A DNA stretch of 29,514 nucleotides from an uncultured Oxalobacteraceae bacterium (GCA_946480015.1 CAMLIL010000074.1:1-29514), one strand, 5' to 3'; shown: positions 18,787-26,844, numbered from the stretch's first letter. Notes: generated from the sequence alone by a model not told the origin. Numbers and translations: made by a program.

Positions 18787-19827
18787 ATGAAAACCATCGC
18801 CGCCATCGCCGCCATGCTGGCCGCATCGAGCGCCTTCAGCGCCAGCCAGGTAGCCGCCACCGACAGCCATATCGCCCGCATGGGCAGGCTGGCCGAGCAG
18901 CTTGACGGCGCCGTGCGGATCGCTTATCCGGGCGTGAGCCTGGCCTTCAGCTTTACCGGCAAGACGCTGTCGGTCGACGCCTGGAGCAGCGGCACCAGCA
19001 GCGCCATCGACGTGACGATCGATGGCGGCGAAACGCACCGCATCAGGCTTGGCATGCAGCGCGCCACCTACACGCTGCTGGACGCGCCCACGGCGGGTGC
19101 GCACCGCGTTGAAATCATGCACCCGAACGAGACCTGGCACGGCATCGTCACGCTGGCCGGCTTTGCCACCGACGGCGAACTGGGCGCGCCGCCCACGCTG
19201 CCCGAGCGGCGGATGCTGGTGCTGGGCGACTCCGTCACCTGCGCCGAAGGGGTCAAGCGCGGCACCGGCAAACTCGATCCGAGCTGGAACGACGCGCGTC
19301 ATTCCTACGGCATGCTGGCCGCGCAGGCGCTCGGGGCGCAGGTTCATCTGGTCTGCTACGGCGGGCGTGGGCTGGTGCGCAGCTGGAACAAGCGCACCGA
19401 CGAACACAATCTGCCCGACTTCTACGAGCTGGCCATTCCCGACCCGGCCAACCCGGTGCCCTGGGATCACGAGCGCTACCAGCCGGACCTGATCGTCAGC
19501 GCCATCGGCACCAACGATTTCACGCCCGGCGTACCCGACCGCGAGGCGTATGTGTCGACCTATGTGAAGTTCGTCCGGACGCTGCTGCGCAATCATCCGC
19601 GCGCGCGCATCGTGCTGACCGAAGGGGCGATACTGAACGGCGCGAACAAGGACATCATGCGCTCGTACATCGCCGAAACGGTCACGCGGGTAGGGGACAA
19701 ACGCGTGCGTGCCGTATCCTCTGCTTATTATCCCGGCGATGCCGCCGACGCCCATCCGACCGGCGAACAGCACGCCATGATGGCGCGCGACCTGGTGCCG
19801 CAGCTCAGGCAAACGATGGGCTGGTAA
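18787..19827 (+). CDS. Secreted CE2-type acetylesterase (SGNH), acetyl-mannan esterase candidate
   Basis: A 346-residue protein with a signal peptide (MKTIAAIAAMLAASSAFSA). Residues about 25-135 form a beta-sandwich with IAYPGVSLAFSFTGKTLSVDAWS and GAHRVEIMH, then an SGNH hydrolase domain starts at RRMLVLGDSVTCAEG with nucleophile Ser149. Later blocks are LVCYGGRGLVRSW, LIVSAIGTNDFTPG and DAHPTGEQHAMMA, with Asp321 and His323 as the likely charge relay. The jelly roll plus SGNH order is the carbohydrate esterase family 2 architecture, which removes acetyl groups from xylan, mannan and glucomannan. The gene begins 3 bp after the previous stop with no visible ribosome binding site, so translational coupling is likely. 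It ends the operon at a hairpin. Confidence 0.87.
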   Translation: MKTIAAIAAMLAASSAFSASQVAATDSHIARMGRLAEQLDGAVRIAYPGVSLAFSFTGKTLSVDAWSSGTSSAIDVTIDGGETHRIRLGMQRATYTLLDAPTAGAHRVEIMHPNETWHGIVTLAGFATDGELGAPPTLPERRMLVLGDSVTCAEGVKRGTGKLDPSWNDARHSYGMLAAQALGAQVHLVCYGGRGLVRSWNKRTDEHNLPDFYELAIPDPANPVPWDHERYQPDLIVSAIGTNDFTPGVPDREAYVSTYVKFVRTLLRNHPRARIVLTEGAILNGANKDIMRSYIAETVTRVGDKRVRAVSSAYYPGDAADAHPTGEQHAMMARDLVPQLRQTMGW

Positions 19828-19828
19828 G

Positions 19829-19862
19829 GCCCGGCCGCAACACCATCGGGTGTGGGCCGGGC
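19829..19862. terminator. Bidirectional hairpin between the mannan operon and the GMC/ferritin operon
   Basis: Perfect 8-bp outer arms GCCCGGCC/GGCCGGGC and inner arms ACACC/GGTGT with loop ATCG lie between two convergent stop codons (19827 and 19872). No long T-run follows, but the stem is strong. Confidence 0.7.
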
Positions 19863-19871
19863 GTCAACGCC

Positions 19872-20945
19872 TCACAACGATACCGGCAACGCGACCCATT
19901 CGAAGCTTGGCGCCCCGTGCGCCCCGTCCGGGTTGCCGTCGATGGGCAAGTGCATCATCTCGCGGGCCACCGATGTCATGCCATGCATGCCGTTGACAAT
20001 GGCGTCATAGAGCACCGACGGGGTGCCGTTGAACCCCAGCTCCAGCTGCGTCAGCATCAGGCAATACTGGCCGTTAAAGGTATCGTTCAACTTCGCAAGC
20101 TGTGAACCCGGCGGGTAATCCGAGCTTTTTGCATTGCGTTTGATCGGGAACACGGCGGTGTAATCGACGTCGAAACCGTCGCCTGTGGGCGGGTGCCGCG
20201 GATTGTCGTCGCGCCGATAATATCGCCCATGGGCGATTTCATTGAAGCGGAAATAGTGCGCAGCTTCTTCCGGCTGGCCGAAATATTCGGTGTCGCCGTC
20301 GAAAATCGAGTTGCCCGAGGCTTCCCCTTGCTTCTTGATCACGTTCATGGCCTCGATGGCCGATTGCCGCGACACAACGGCAATCGGTTTGCCCCCGCTG
20401 CTCCAGTAATATTGTTCATTGATTTGATGGCGAGGATCGCCGCAAAACACCTCGCTTTCGGGATAATCGGCGCACATCTGTTCCAGCAGCCCAATGATGC
20501 GGTCGTAGAACTGACCCAGCGTGATGCCGGGAATGACCATATTCGGGTTCGCCGCCGGGATGTCCGCCGGCGGGAGCAGACTGGCCGGTATTTCAATTTT
20601 CTTGAACGTCTCGATCGCTTGCGGCGAGAACGCTTCCAGATGGATGTCGAATTCGCGCTCGCGAATGGGACTGCCCTCGAACTCCAGCCTGAGCGGATAG
20701 GCCGGCACGCTCGCGCCGCGCAGGCATACCGTGCCGCCCAGGCTGGAGATCAAATTCCCCACAAGCACCATATGCAGCATTTCCTCGATCGCGACGCTGC
20801 GAATCAAGTTGGCGGCGGTCCGGTTGCCAGGCATTTTGATGCTCAGTAGCGCGGTCAGATAGGGCGGAATGGTGGCAAGCTCCAGCTCCATGGCTTTTTG
20901 CAAAAGCGGCAGCAAGGCCGCTTTTTGTTCCTGCAAACTTCTCAT
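19872..20945 (-). CDS. VioB-related ferritin-like domain protein
   Basis: A 357-residue protein. The N-terminal ferritin-like block is LELATIPPYLTALLSI (about 21-36) followed by LIRSVAIEEMLHMVLVGNLISSLGG (about 47-71), with Glu20/Glu22 and the E-x-x-H pair Glu55/His58 as candidate metal ligands. This is the pattern of the ferritin-like domain found in the iminophenyl-pyruvate dimer synthase VioB (Pfam Ferritin-like, PF12902, from memory). The C-terminal half has EAAHYFRFNEIAHGRYY, giving further E and H residues, and LMLTQLELGFNGTP. Members occur in secondary-metabolite and oxidation clusters; substrates are mostly unknown. The start codon overlaps the stop codon of the GMC gene by 4 bases (ATGA), so the two are translationally coupled. 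It is the last gene of the leftward operon. Cytoplasmic: no signal peptide. Confidence 0.82.
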   Translation of the reverse strand: MRSLQEQKAALLPLLQKAMELELATIPPYLTALLSIKMPGNRTAANLIRSVAIEEMLHMVLVGNLISSLGGTVCLRGASVPAYPLRLEFEGSPIREREFDIHLEAFSPQAIETFKKIEIPASLLPPADIPAANPNMVIPGITLGQFYDRIIGLLEQMCADYPESEVFCGDPRHQINEQYYWSSGGKPIAVVSRQSAIEAMNVIKKQGEASGNSIFDGDTEYFGQPEEAAHYFRFNEIAHGRYYRRDDNPRHPPTGDGFDVDYTAVFPIKRNAKSSDYPPGSQLAKLNDTFNGQYCLMLTQLELGFNGTPSVLYDAIVNGMHGMTSVAREMMHLPIDGNPDGAHGAPSFEWVALPVSL

Positions 20946-22585
20946 GCGGCACTCGCTTTCTTCGTCGTCGTTTGGTGAAGGAGATGGGGAGGACAGCCGG
21001 CCTTGCTCAGATGGTCGCCAAGGCGCAGGGCGAGCGCGGCCACGGTCAAGGTGGGGTTGACCGAGCCCGAGGACGAAAACGCGGCGTTGGAACAGACGTA
21101 GACGTTGTCCACGCCGTGCACTTTCAAGTCCCGGTCGATGACGCCCTGGGATTCATCGGTGCTCATGCGGCATGTGCAGCAGGCATGGTCGGCCCGCCAG
21201 GACACGTAGGGGTTGTCGACCGGCGTGGCCGACATGGTGGTGAAGATCCGGTTGATATGCGCCTGCACCTCGGTGACCCGCTGGTCGAAGCTGTCCGGTT
21301 TGGTAAAGTTCACCGCGGTTTCGACCATGCCCATGCTGTTGATCTTGCCGTAGTTGGACACGCGGTCTTTCCAGTCGCCGACGATTTCGATCTGGCCGAT
21401 CAATTGCAGCTGCTGGGGACCGTCGACATAGCTGTCGATCTCGGCGCGACGATTGCCCGCCTGCATCTTGGCGGCGACATTCACGACGGGGGCAAACGGG
21501 GGATTGCCGATGACAAATTTCCCCTTCGCTTGCTCCTCCACGCTGTCATAGTAGCGCGAGCACAGGGTCGCAAAGCCCATTTCCGGCTGCAGACGCGCGC
21601 GGTTCGAGGCCAGGTTCGCCGAAAAGGCGTAATACGGTTGCGTGATGAGATAGCGGCCGACCAGATCGCGGTCGTTGCCGATGCCATTCTCCCAATGGCT
21701 TGAACGCGAACGTTGCAGCAATTTCGGCGATTCCAGCGTGCCGGCCGCGATAATGACGCGCTCCGCTTCCACCGTCACATCTTGCCCGAGTTCCCGGTCG
21801 TAGAAGACCGCGCCGCTGGCGCGGCGTTTGGCGCTCATGGTGATCTCTTTGACGAAGCAATTGAGCCTGATCTGGAAGTGGGGATAGCTGTTCCATTCCA
21901 CCATGTCGTTCAGGAAGTTATTGGCGGAGTAGCGCGCGCCGAACGGGCAGTACAGGCAGGTGCCGGTGGTCTGGCAGGGCGCGTGGGTCGAGGTGGTCTC
22001 GGTGATGCCATGCCGGGCAATGGGCATGTGGCTGACCGTGATGCCGAGCGCTTCCATCGCGGTCGCCACCGGCTGGTCTTCCAGGCTGAAGGGGAAGGCT
22101 GGAAACGGGTAGGGCGTCGTGCGCGGCACGCTGGCGTCCCTGGAATCGCCCGATACGCCGATATAGTGCTCGGCCTGGCCGTAATACGGTTCGAGCTCGT
22201 CGTAACTGATGGGCCAGTCGATTCCCTGCCCGGTGTTGGAATGGAGCCGGAAGTCTTCCGGCTTGAGCCGGAACGACCAGCCATCCCAATGGATGGTGGT
22301 GCCGCCCAGCGTGAAGACACGCGAACCGCTCAAGCCCATCACCGTCCCGCCAAGGCTGATGTTCTCGCCTTGCTGGCCGCGGGCCGGGTAGTCCTGGTCC
22401 TGGAAGGTGTCGTAGGGCAGCTTGGCGCTGACGACGTAGTCCTGCCACAGGGCCGCATCTTTCATCTTGACGCTGGAGCCTGCTTCCAGCATCAGGATGG
22501 ATGCGCGCGGATCGCGCGCCAGCAGGCGTTGCGCAAGCGCGGCCGCGGCGACGCCGGAGCCGATGATCAGAGTCTCAACTTTCAT
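20942..22585 (-). CDS. GMC-family FAD-dependent oxidoreductase
   Basis: A 547-residue flavoprotein. The FAD-binding Rossmann loop is LIIGSGVAAAALAQRLL (about 6-22) with the distal acidic LMLEAG. GMC family blocks follow: GGTTIHWDGWSFRLKPEDF, DWPISYDELEPYYGQAE, and a cysteine-containing TGTCLYCPFGARYSANNF. The C-terminal GMC block is HACCTCRMSTDESQGVIDRDLKVHGVDNVYVCSNAAFSSSGSVNPTLTVAALALRLGDHL, in which the final Asn of SVNPTLT and the His before CCTCRM are the expected catalytic pair. The usual GTCRMG is CTCRMS here. The family oxidises alcohols or sugars, with either O2 (yielding H2O2) or another acceptor. ATG 22585 begins MKVETLIIG and overlaps the upstream stop by 4 bases. No signal peptide. 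Confidence 0.9.
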   Translation of the reverse strand: MKVETLIIGSGVAAAALAQRLLARDPRASILMLEAGSSVKMKDAALWQDYVVSAKLPYDTFQDQDYPARGQQGENISLGGTVMGLSGSRVFTLGGTTIHWDGWSFRLKPEDFRLHSNTGQGIDWPISYDELEPYYGQAEHYIGVSGDSRDASVPRTTPYPFPAFPFSLEDQPVATAMEALGITVSHMPIARHGITETTSTHAPCQTTGTCLYCPFGARYSANNFLNDMVEWNSYPHFQIRLNCFVKEITMSAKRRASGAVFYDRELGQDVTVEAERVIIAAGTLESPKLLQRSRSSHWENGIGNDRDLVGRYLITQPYYAFSANLASNRARLQPEMGFATLCSRYYDSVEEQAKGKFVIGNPPFAPVVNVAAKMQAGNRRAEIDSYVDGPQQLQLIGQIEIVGDWKDRVSNYGKINSMGMVETAVNFTKPDSFDQRVTEVQAHINRIFTTMSATPVDNPYVSWRADHACCTCRMSTDESQGVIDRDLKVHGVDNVYVCSNAAFSSSGSVNPTLTVAALALRLGDHLSKAGCPPHLLHQTTTKKASAA

Positions 22586-23055
22586 GATGGTGTCTCGCAA
22601 GTTCTATAGGGAACGGGGTGTCCGGGGATGAAGGCGCCGCCGATATAGCCGCAATAATTGCGTGCGCCCCAGGCCTTGAATCCGCCCAGGGCCACCTGCC
22701 AGGCCACGAACTCGTTGGACACATAGTGGTGCGTCACGGCCAGCGCCGATGCCGGCGGGCTGGCCGTGGCGCCGGGATCGGTGAACAGGAAAGCGTAGGC
22801 GGCCTCTTCCCCCCGCGCCGCGATCAACTGGTCCATGACCTCCTTGGCCAGGATGTAATAGTCGTGATAGATCGGGTACAGGCTGATCCGGTTCTGCATG
22901 AATGTGTAGAGTTGCGATTTATACGGCGCCGGGTCATCCATGTTTTTCCAGAATTTGCCGATGTGGACGAATATCTGCCACATCGAGGCAAACACGTCGT
23001 CCCGGATGGGCGGCAGGCTGGCGCTTAAAGGGTGTTTGTCGGTTGCTTGGTACAT
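22582..23055 (-). CDS. 157-residue protein of unknown function, possible GMC partner subunit
   Basis: I do not recognise the family. The protein has no signal peptide or clear membrane segment. It is rich in aromatic residues, with helical-looking blocks DDVFASMWQIFVHIGKFWKNM and LYPIYHDYYILAKEVMDQLIAARGEEAAYAFLF. A proline/alanine linker and VTHHYVSNEFVAWQVALGGFKAWGARNYCGYIGGAFIPG follow, ending PYRTCETPS. Size, position directly before the GMC gene and the 4-base ATGA overlap with it recall small partner subunits of membrane or soluble GMC dehydrogenases (gluconate 2-dehydrogenase subunit 3 type), but this is inference. A GGAG 8 bases before ATG 23055 is a good ribosome binding site. It follows the peroxidase-glycyl-radical fusion gene by 36 bp. 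Confidence 0.75.
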   Translation of the reverse strand: MYQATDKHPLSASLPPIRDDVFASMWQIFVHIGKFWKNMDDPAPYKSQLYTFMQNRISLYPIYHDYYILAKEVMDQLIAARGEEAAYAFLFTDPGATASPPASALAVTHHYVSNEFVAWQVALGGFKAWGARNYCGYIGGAFIPGHPVPYRTCETPS

Positions 23056-23091
23056 GCTTGCTCCAGGTTCGGTGAATGGACGCGCTGCGGC

Positions 23092-26000
23092 TCAGGGCGT
23101 GAAGTATTGGCGCCGCTGGTGCTGCTCCTGGTGCATCGGGAACATGCTCGAATAGAATTCGGTCCAGCCCCCCATCCGCACCCGCACCAGGTTGTAGCGC
23201 TCGGGATCGCCCACCGCGGCCTGGTAGGTCGCCAGGTCGGCGCACGTTAATGTGATGAGGTTGGAGCCGGTTTCACTGCGCGCATAGGCTTTCACGAACT
23301 TCTTTAAATCCTCCAGCGGGAAATCCTCGGCGATGTTCATGTCCACCGGAGAGGCGTTGGACAGCCCCTTGTCGATCGCATCGATCTGCCAGCTTTTCAG
23401 CGACTGGTAGATATTGCGGAAAGCCGGAGCGGCCGGCAGGTCTTGCGGGGCTGGCGAGGGCGAAAGGTCCGAGGCGATCGGCATGCCGTTGCGGCGGCCG
23501 TCGGCGCTCGCGCCGCAAGGCAGGCCATCGCCGACGTAACCCTCGAAGGTGCCGACCCCGGGCGTGACCACGAATTCGAAGGCGCCAAAGCGCGCGGCGA
23601 TCTGTTCGAGCTGGCTGCGCAAGGGCGGGGCCGGCTTGCGGATCACGCTGACGCACAGGCCCACCATTTTTTCCATCATCCAGCTTCCCACCGCGTCGAC
23701 TTCGGGATCGCCGCTGCCCCATTTCGGCAGCGCCAGCGCCACCTCGCGCAATTGCTGGTAGCGGCGCCCGCGCTCCATGGCGTCGGCCGGGCCGAGCAGC
23801 TGGCTCTGATAGGGTTCGACCATGGTGTATCCCCAGTCGTTGATCAGGCAATCGAGCAGTTCCGGCAAGGTGGTGACGGCGGTGGCTGGGTCGTACACCA
23901 TTTTCTTGATGGCATACAGAGAATCGATGGCGTTGGACGCGCCCACGCACAGCGGGGCCATGATGTGGAACAGGGCGCCGCCGTTGGTCAGGTCGCGTCC
24001 GCTGGCCGCGCATCCCTCGATGACCGCCGACAGCAGCGGGCTGGGGCAAATGTCGGCCAGGTTGCCGTAGGCGCCGAGCATCACGCTGTAGGCTTGCACC
24101 ACGTTCCATTCCAGCTGCTTCAGAAATAGCGCTTGCAGCATCTCGAAACTGTGGATTGCCGATGCCTGCGGCGTGCGGATGGTCTGCTTCTGGCCACGCA
24201 GGTAGACCGGGCCGGCCGTGCCGTAGCTGGCGCCTTCGTTCAAGGCCTGTTCCAGCGCACTCATCGGGGCGACATTGAAGAAGGTGAATTCCGAGGCGCC
24301 GGCGAACATCGGTTCATAGCAGCCATCGGCCGCATAGTTGCGCGACCAGGCCGGGGTGACCTCCTTGCCCGAATCGAGCAGGGCGCCGCACAGCTTGTCG
24401 TCGTTGTACAGGATCGGATGGGCGCCGCCGGCCAGGATGCACTTGGCGGCCTCGTCCAGATAGGCGTCCGGCATGTCCTTGTAGACCCGCAGCGACAGCG
24501 TGGGGGCGTTCACTGGAATGCGCCGCGCCGCCTTCAGGCACAGCATCGTGACCGGGTTCGCGCCGCCGACAGGCTCGGCGTCGTCGGTGGGCAGGTAGCC
24601 GCCCACCGTGACCTGCTGCACCCACTGGTTGATGCCGCCGCCCTGGGGGAAGTTGCCGCCCAGTCCGAACACCGAGGTGGTGCCATAGGTACGGTAGTCG
24701 ACGATATTGGCGCGGTTGACGAAGGCGTTTTCCCCGATCTTGAGCCACAGGCAGTCGATGATTTCCTGCGCCCGTTCCGGCGCCACCGTATCGTGTTCCA
24801 GCAACGGCCACAGGATCTGGTCGAGGCGGCCGATCGGGGTCAGCTCGCCGACCAGGTGCAGACAGCAGTGGAAGGCGTAGACCAGTTGCACGCCATCCTG
24901 GAAACTGCTTGGCCTGTCGGTGCGCAGGCGGCGCAGGCGGGCCGCGACGTCACGCATATTGGCCGCGTCGGCGGGATCGGCCGCGGCGTCGCCGCAGCGC
25001 TCGGCCAGCATTGCCCAGTTGTCGAGATAGCCCTGCACGCCTTCCAGCGAATAGATCGCCGACTGGTAGAAATCGGCGGCGCCGGACTGCGCGCTCTGCG
25101 TGCGGCTGGCGTTCAGCTGGTCCAGCAGCTTGCCCAGGCCTTCGCGCACCACCAGCGCCAGGTCGGGCACCACGTGCCCCATCGCCGACCATTCATTCAA
25201 CTGGGCCTTGAGCCAGGCGGCGACGGTTTCTTCCTCGTCCAGGTAAGGTACCACTTCCTTGCCTCGTCCCAGCGTGAAGTCGGGAATCACGCCGACAATC
25301 AATTCCTTCGGGTCGATCCGCAGCAGGTCGTTGTGGCGCGCGATGGACGAGTCCGGGCTGGAAAGCAGGCCGGCCAGGGTCTTTTTGTTCGCCATGCCCT
25401 TGCGCAAGGCCACGCTGGATGTCAGCAGATGTTTTTCATCGGCATCCAGCAATTGATTGAGGTGGGGCAGGCGCGGGAATGGTTTGCGTTTCAGCCAGCC
25501 ATCGTTCCAATGCGAGAAGGTCCGTTCCGCCAGGTACAGCAGGCGCGCGCTGGGGGGATCGCCGGCCACATAGCGTCCGGCGGCCATCTGGTGGAGGTAG
25601 TCGGTGCCGTTGTAGAACATATAGCCGTTGGCGCTGCGCACCTGCCAGTGCTGGTCTTCGGTGACGTCCTGGTCGCGCGCGCCGGCGACCCGCAGTTCGG
25701 CCGCGCACGGGACGTACCAGTACGAGCCGGCCACGCCCTGCACCACGCTCATCAACCGGTCCGCCGGGCGGTTCTTGTCCGGCCCCATCATGTGCTGGAT
25801 GATTTTTTCGAAGCGGGCTTGGTCGTTGCAAAAGCCGACGAACATCAATCCCTTTTCGCGCGCGGCGCTGCCGTCCACGGCGCCGAACGGCAGCGCCTGG
25901 CGCAGCAGTTTCAGGTTGTCGCCGTTCTCGTCCAACACATGCACGCGGCGGATGTGGGCGTTCACGTCGCCGTGCGGCAAGGCCATGCCTTCCGGGTTGC

Positions 26001-26592
26001 GGCCGATCATCGCGTCTTGCGCGTCGGGCAACATGGTGCCGATGCTGTTCCAGTCGAACAGGAATTTCTGGGTGAAGCCATAGCAGGCGCCGCGATATTC
26101 GCCATCGAGCAAAATGTCGGCCGCCAGGCCGATCGGGTCGTTCGGGTTGGTGATGCCATCCAGATAGCGGCCAGCCATGATTTTTCCGTCGGGGCGCTTG
26201 CCCAGGGGCTGGATGTCCAGCTGCGCGGCCAGCGCCTCGAGGGCGGGACGCACGCTGTCCATCAGTTCGGCCGCCGTGGCCGGATCGTCGCTCTTGAGGT
26301 ACAGCAGGACATCGCCGCCGCTGTCGCGCAGCTTCGGCGACTCGTCCAGCACCTTGCGCGAGACGGGAATCTCGCGTCCTTGCCAGGCGCCCCACAACGC
26401 GGGGGCGAAGGCCGCCACCAGGCCGCTGGGCACTGGGGATGCCTGCGCCCGCGCAGCGAGCGTGCGGACGATGTCGAGCACGGCTTGCTCGCTGGCATGA
26501 TCGTGGTGACGCAAAGTGAGCGTGGCGATTTGTCCAAACACTGCGCGCTGGAGCAAACCGGCCTGGGCGCCGCGAACGAGCTCAAAATACAT
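23092..26592 (-). CDS. Fusion of DyP-type haem peroxidase and glycyl-radical enzyme (PFL-like)
   Basis: A 1166-residue protein with no signal peptide. Residues about 1-320 are a DyP-type peroxidase: RYLDGITNPNDP with Asp145 in the GxxDG position (first Gly is Arg142), probable proximal haem ligand His213 in NAHIRRVH, and probable distal Arg231 in LLRQALPFG. A linker leads to a full-length glycyl-radical enzyme from about residue 400: DPKELIVG (434), PSSFQDGVQLVYAFHCC, GENAFVNRANIVDYRTYG, then the thiyl Cys758 with Glu760 in AADGCYEPM (the C-x-E pattern of non-PFL members). The glycyl loop is RMGGW with Gly1142, 24 residues before the C-terminus, where pyruvate formate-lyase has RVSGY. The reading frame is continuous across the junction. 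AAGGGA precedes ATG 26592 by 8 bases. It is the first gene of the four-gene leftward operon. Substrate unknown. Confidence 0.88.
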   Translation of the reverse strand: MYFELVRGAQAGLLQRAVFGQIATLTLRHHDHASEQAVLDIVRTLAARAQASPVPSGLVAAFAPALWGAWQGREIPVSRKVLDESPKLRDSGGDVLLYLKSDDPATAAELMDSVRPALEALAAQLDIQPLGKRPDGKIMAGRYLDGITNPNDPIGLAADILLDGEYRGACYGFTQKFLFDWNSIGTMLPDAQDAMIGRNPEGMALPHGDVNAHIRRVHVLDENGDNLKLLRQALPFGAVDGSAAREKGLMFVGFCNDQARFEKIIQHMMGPDKNRPADRLMSVVQGVAGSYWYVPCAAELRVAGARDQDVTEDQHWQVRSANGYMFYNGTDYLHQMAAGRYVAGDPPSARLLYLAERTFSHWNDGWLKRKPFPRLPHLNQLLDADEKHLLTSSVALRKGMANKKTLAGLLSSPDSSIARHNDLLRIDPKELIVGVIPDFTLGRGKEVVPYLDEEETVAAWLKAQLNEWSAMGHVVPDLALVVREGLGKLLDQLNASRTQSAQSGAADFYQSAIYSLEGVQGYLDNWAMLAERCGDAAADPADAANMRDVAARLRRLRTDRPSSFQDGVQLVYAFHCCLHLVGELTPIGRLDQILWPLLEHDTVAPERAQEIIDCLWLKIGENAFVNRANIVDYRTYGTTSVFGLGGNFPQGGGINQWVQQVTVGGYLPTDDAEPVGGANPVTMLCLKAARRIPVNAPTLSLRVYKDMPDAYLDEAAKCILAGGAHPILYNDDKLCGALLDSGKEVTPAWSRNYAADGCYEPMFAGASEFTFFNVAPMSALEQALNEGASYGTAGPVYLRGQKQTIRTPQASAIHSFEMLQALFLKQLEWNVVQAYSVMLGAYGNLADICPSPLLSAVIEGCAASGRDLTNGGALFHIMAPLCVGASNAIDSLYAIKKMVYDPATAVTTLPELLDCLINDWGYTMVEPYQSQLLGPADAMERGRRYQQLREVALALPKWGSGDPEVDAVGSWMMEKMVGLCVSVIRKPAPPLRSQLEQIAARFGAFEFVVTPGVGTFEGYVGDGLPCGASADGRRNGMPIASDLSPSPAPQDLPAAPAFRNIYQSLKSWQIDAIDKGLSNASPVDMNIAEDFPLEDLKKFVKAYARSETGSNLITLTCADLATYQAAVGDPERYNLVRVRMGGWTEFYSSMFPMHQEQHQRRQYFTP

Positions 26593-26647
26593 GGAAATTC
26601 CCTTCTCTCTGACAAGCGCACCGGGGCGCCGATTGGTCATGGATATT

Positions 26648-26679
26648 CTGGACGGAAAAACGCGGCGGTTTCCGTCCAG
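26648..26679 (-). promoter_or_regulatory. Perfect 11-bp stem-loop in the leader of the peroxidase/glycyl-radical operon
   Basis: CTGGACGGAAA (26648-26658) and TTTCCGTCCAG (26669-26679) are exact reverse complements with a 10-base loop. The structure ends 55 bp before the start codon at 26592. No T-run follows on the minus strand, so it is not a simple terminator. A second hairpin GCGGTG-ATTCG-CACCGC (26690-26706) overlaps a third short palindrome CGCCGTGACGGCG (26704-26716). Confidence 0.6.
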
Positions 26680-26844
26680 GGCAAGCAGCGCGGTGATTCG
26701 CACCGCCGTGACGGCGCGAACCATGCGCGAAATACGCACCGGCTAAGGATATAAATTGGCTGGAGCGCCCGGGCGCGGTATGGCCATATAAAAAAACCGG
26801 GCCATCTGTTTCAGGGCTTTTTATTCAATTAAATGGAAAGTGGC

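Noticed and set aside
23092..26592. The peroxidase/glycyl-radical gene as a sequencing or assembly fusion of two genes
   Set aside because: The frame and composition are continuous across the linker, there is no internal stop or alternative start with ribosome binding site at the junction, and the glycyl-radical part lacks a free N-terminus. It cannot be fully excluded without homologues.
24133..26754. An 873-codon open frame on the plus strand opposite the peroxidase/glycyl-radical gene
   Set aside because: Its low-complexity composition (GQ, AVG, HAHQ runs) matches no family, while the opposite strand encodes two clear enzyme domains with catalytic residues.
26765..26776. GCGCCCGGGCGC palindrome as an operator
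   Set aside because: A purely GC palindrome of this size is common in GC-rich DNA, and it has no partner site nearby.
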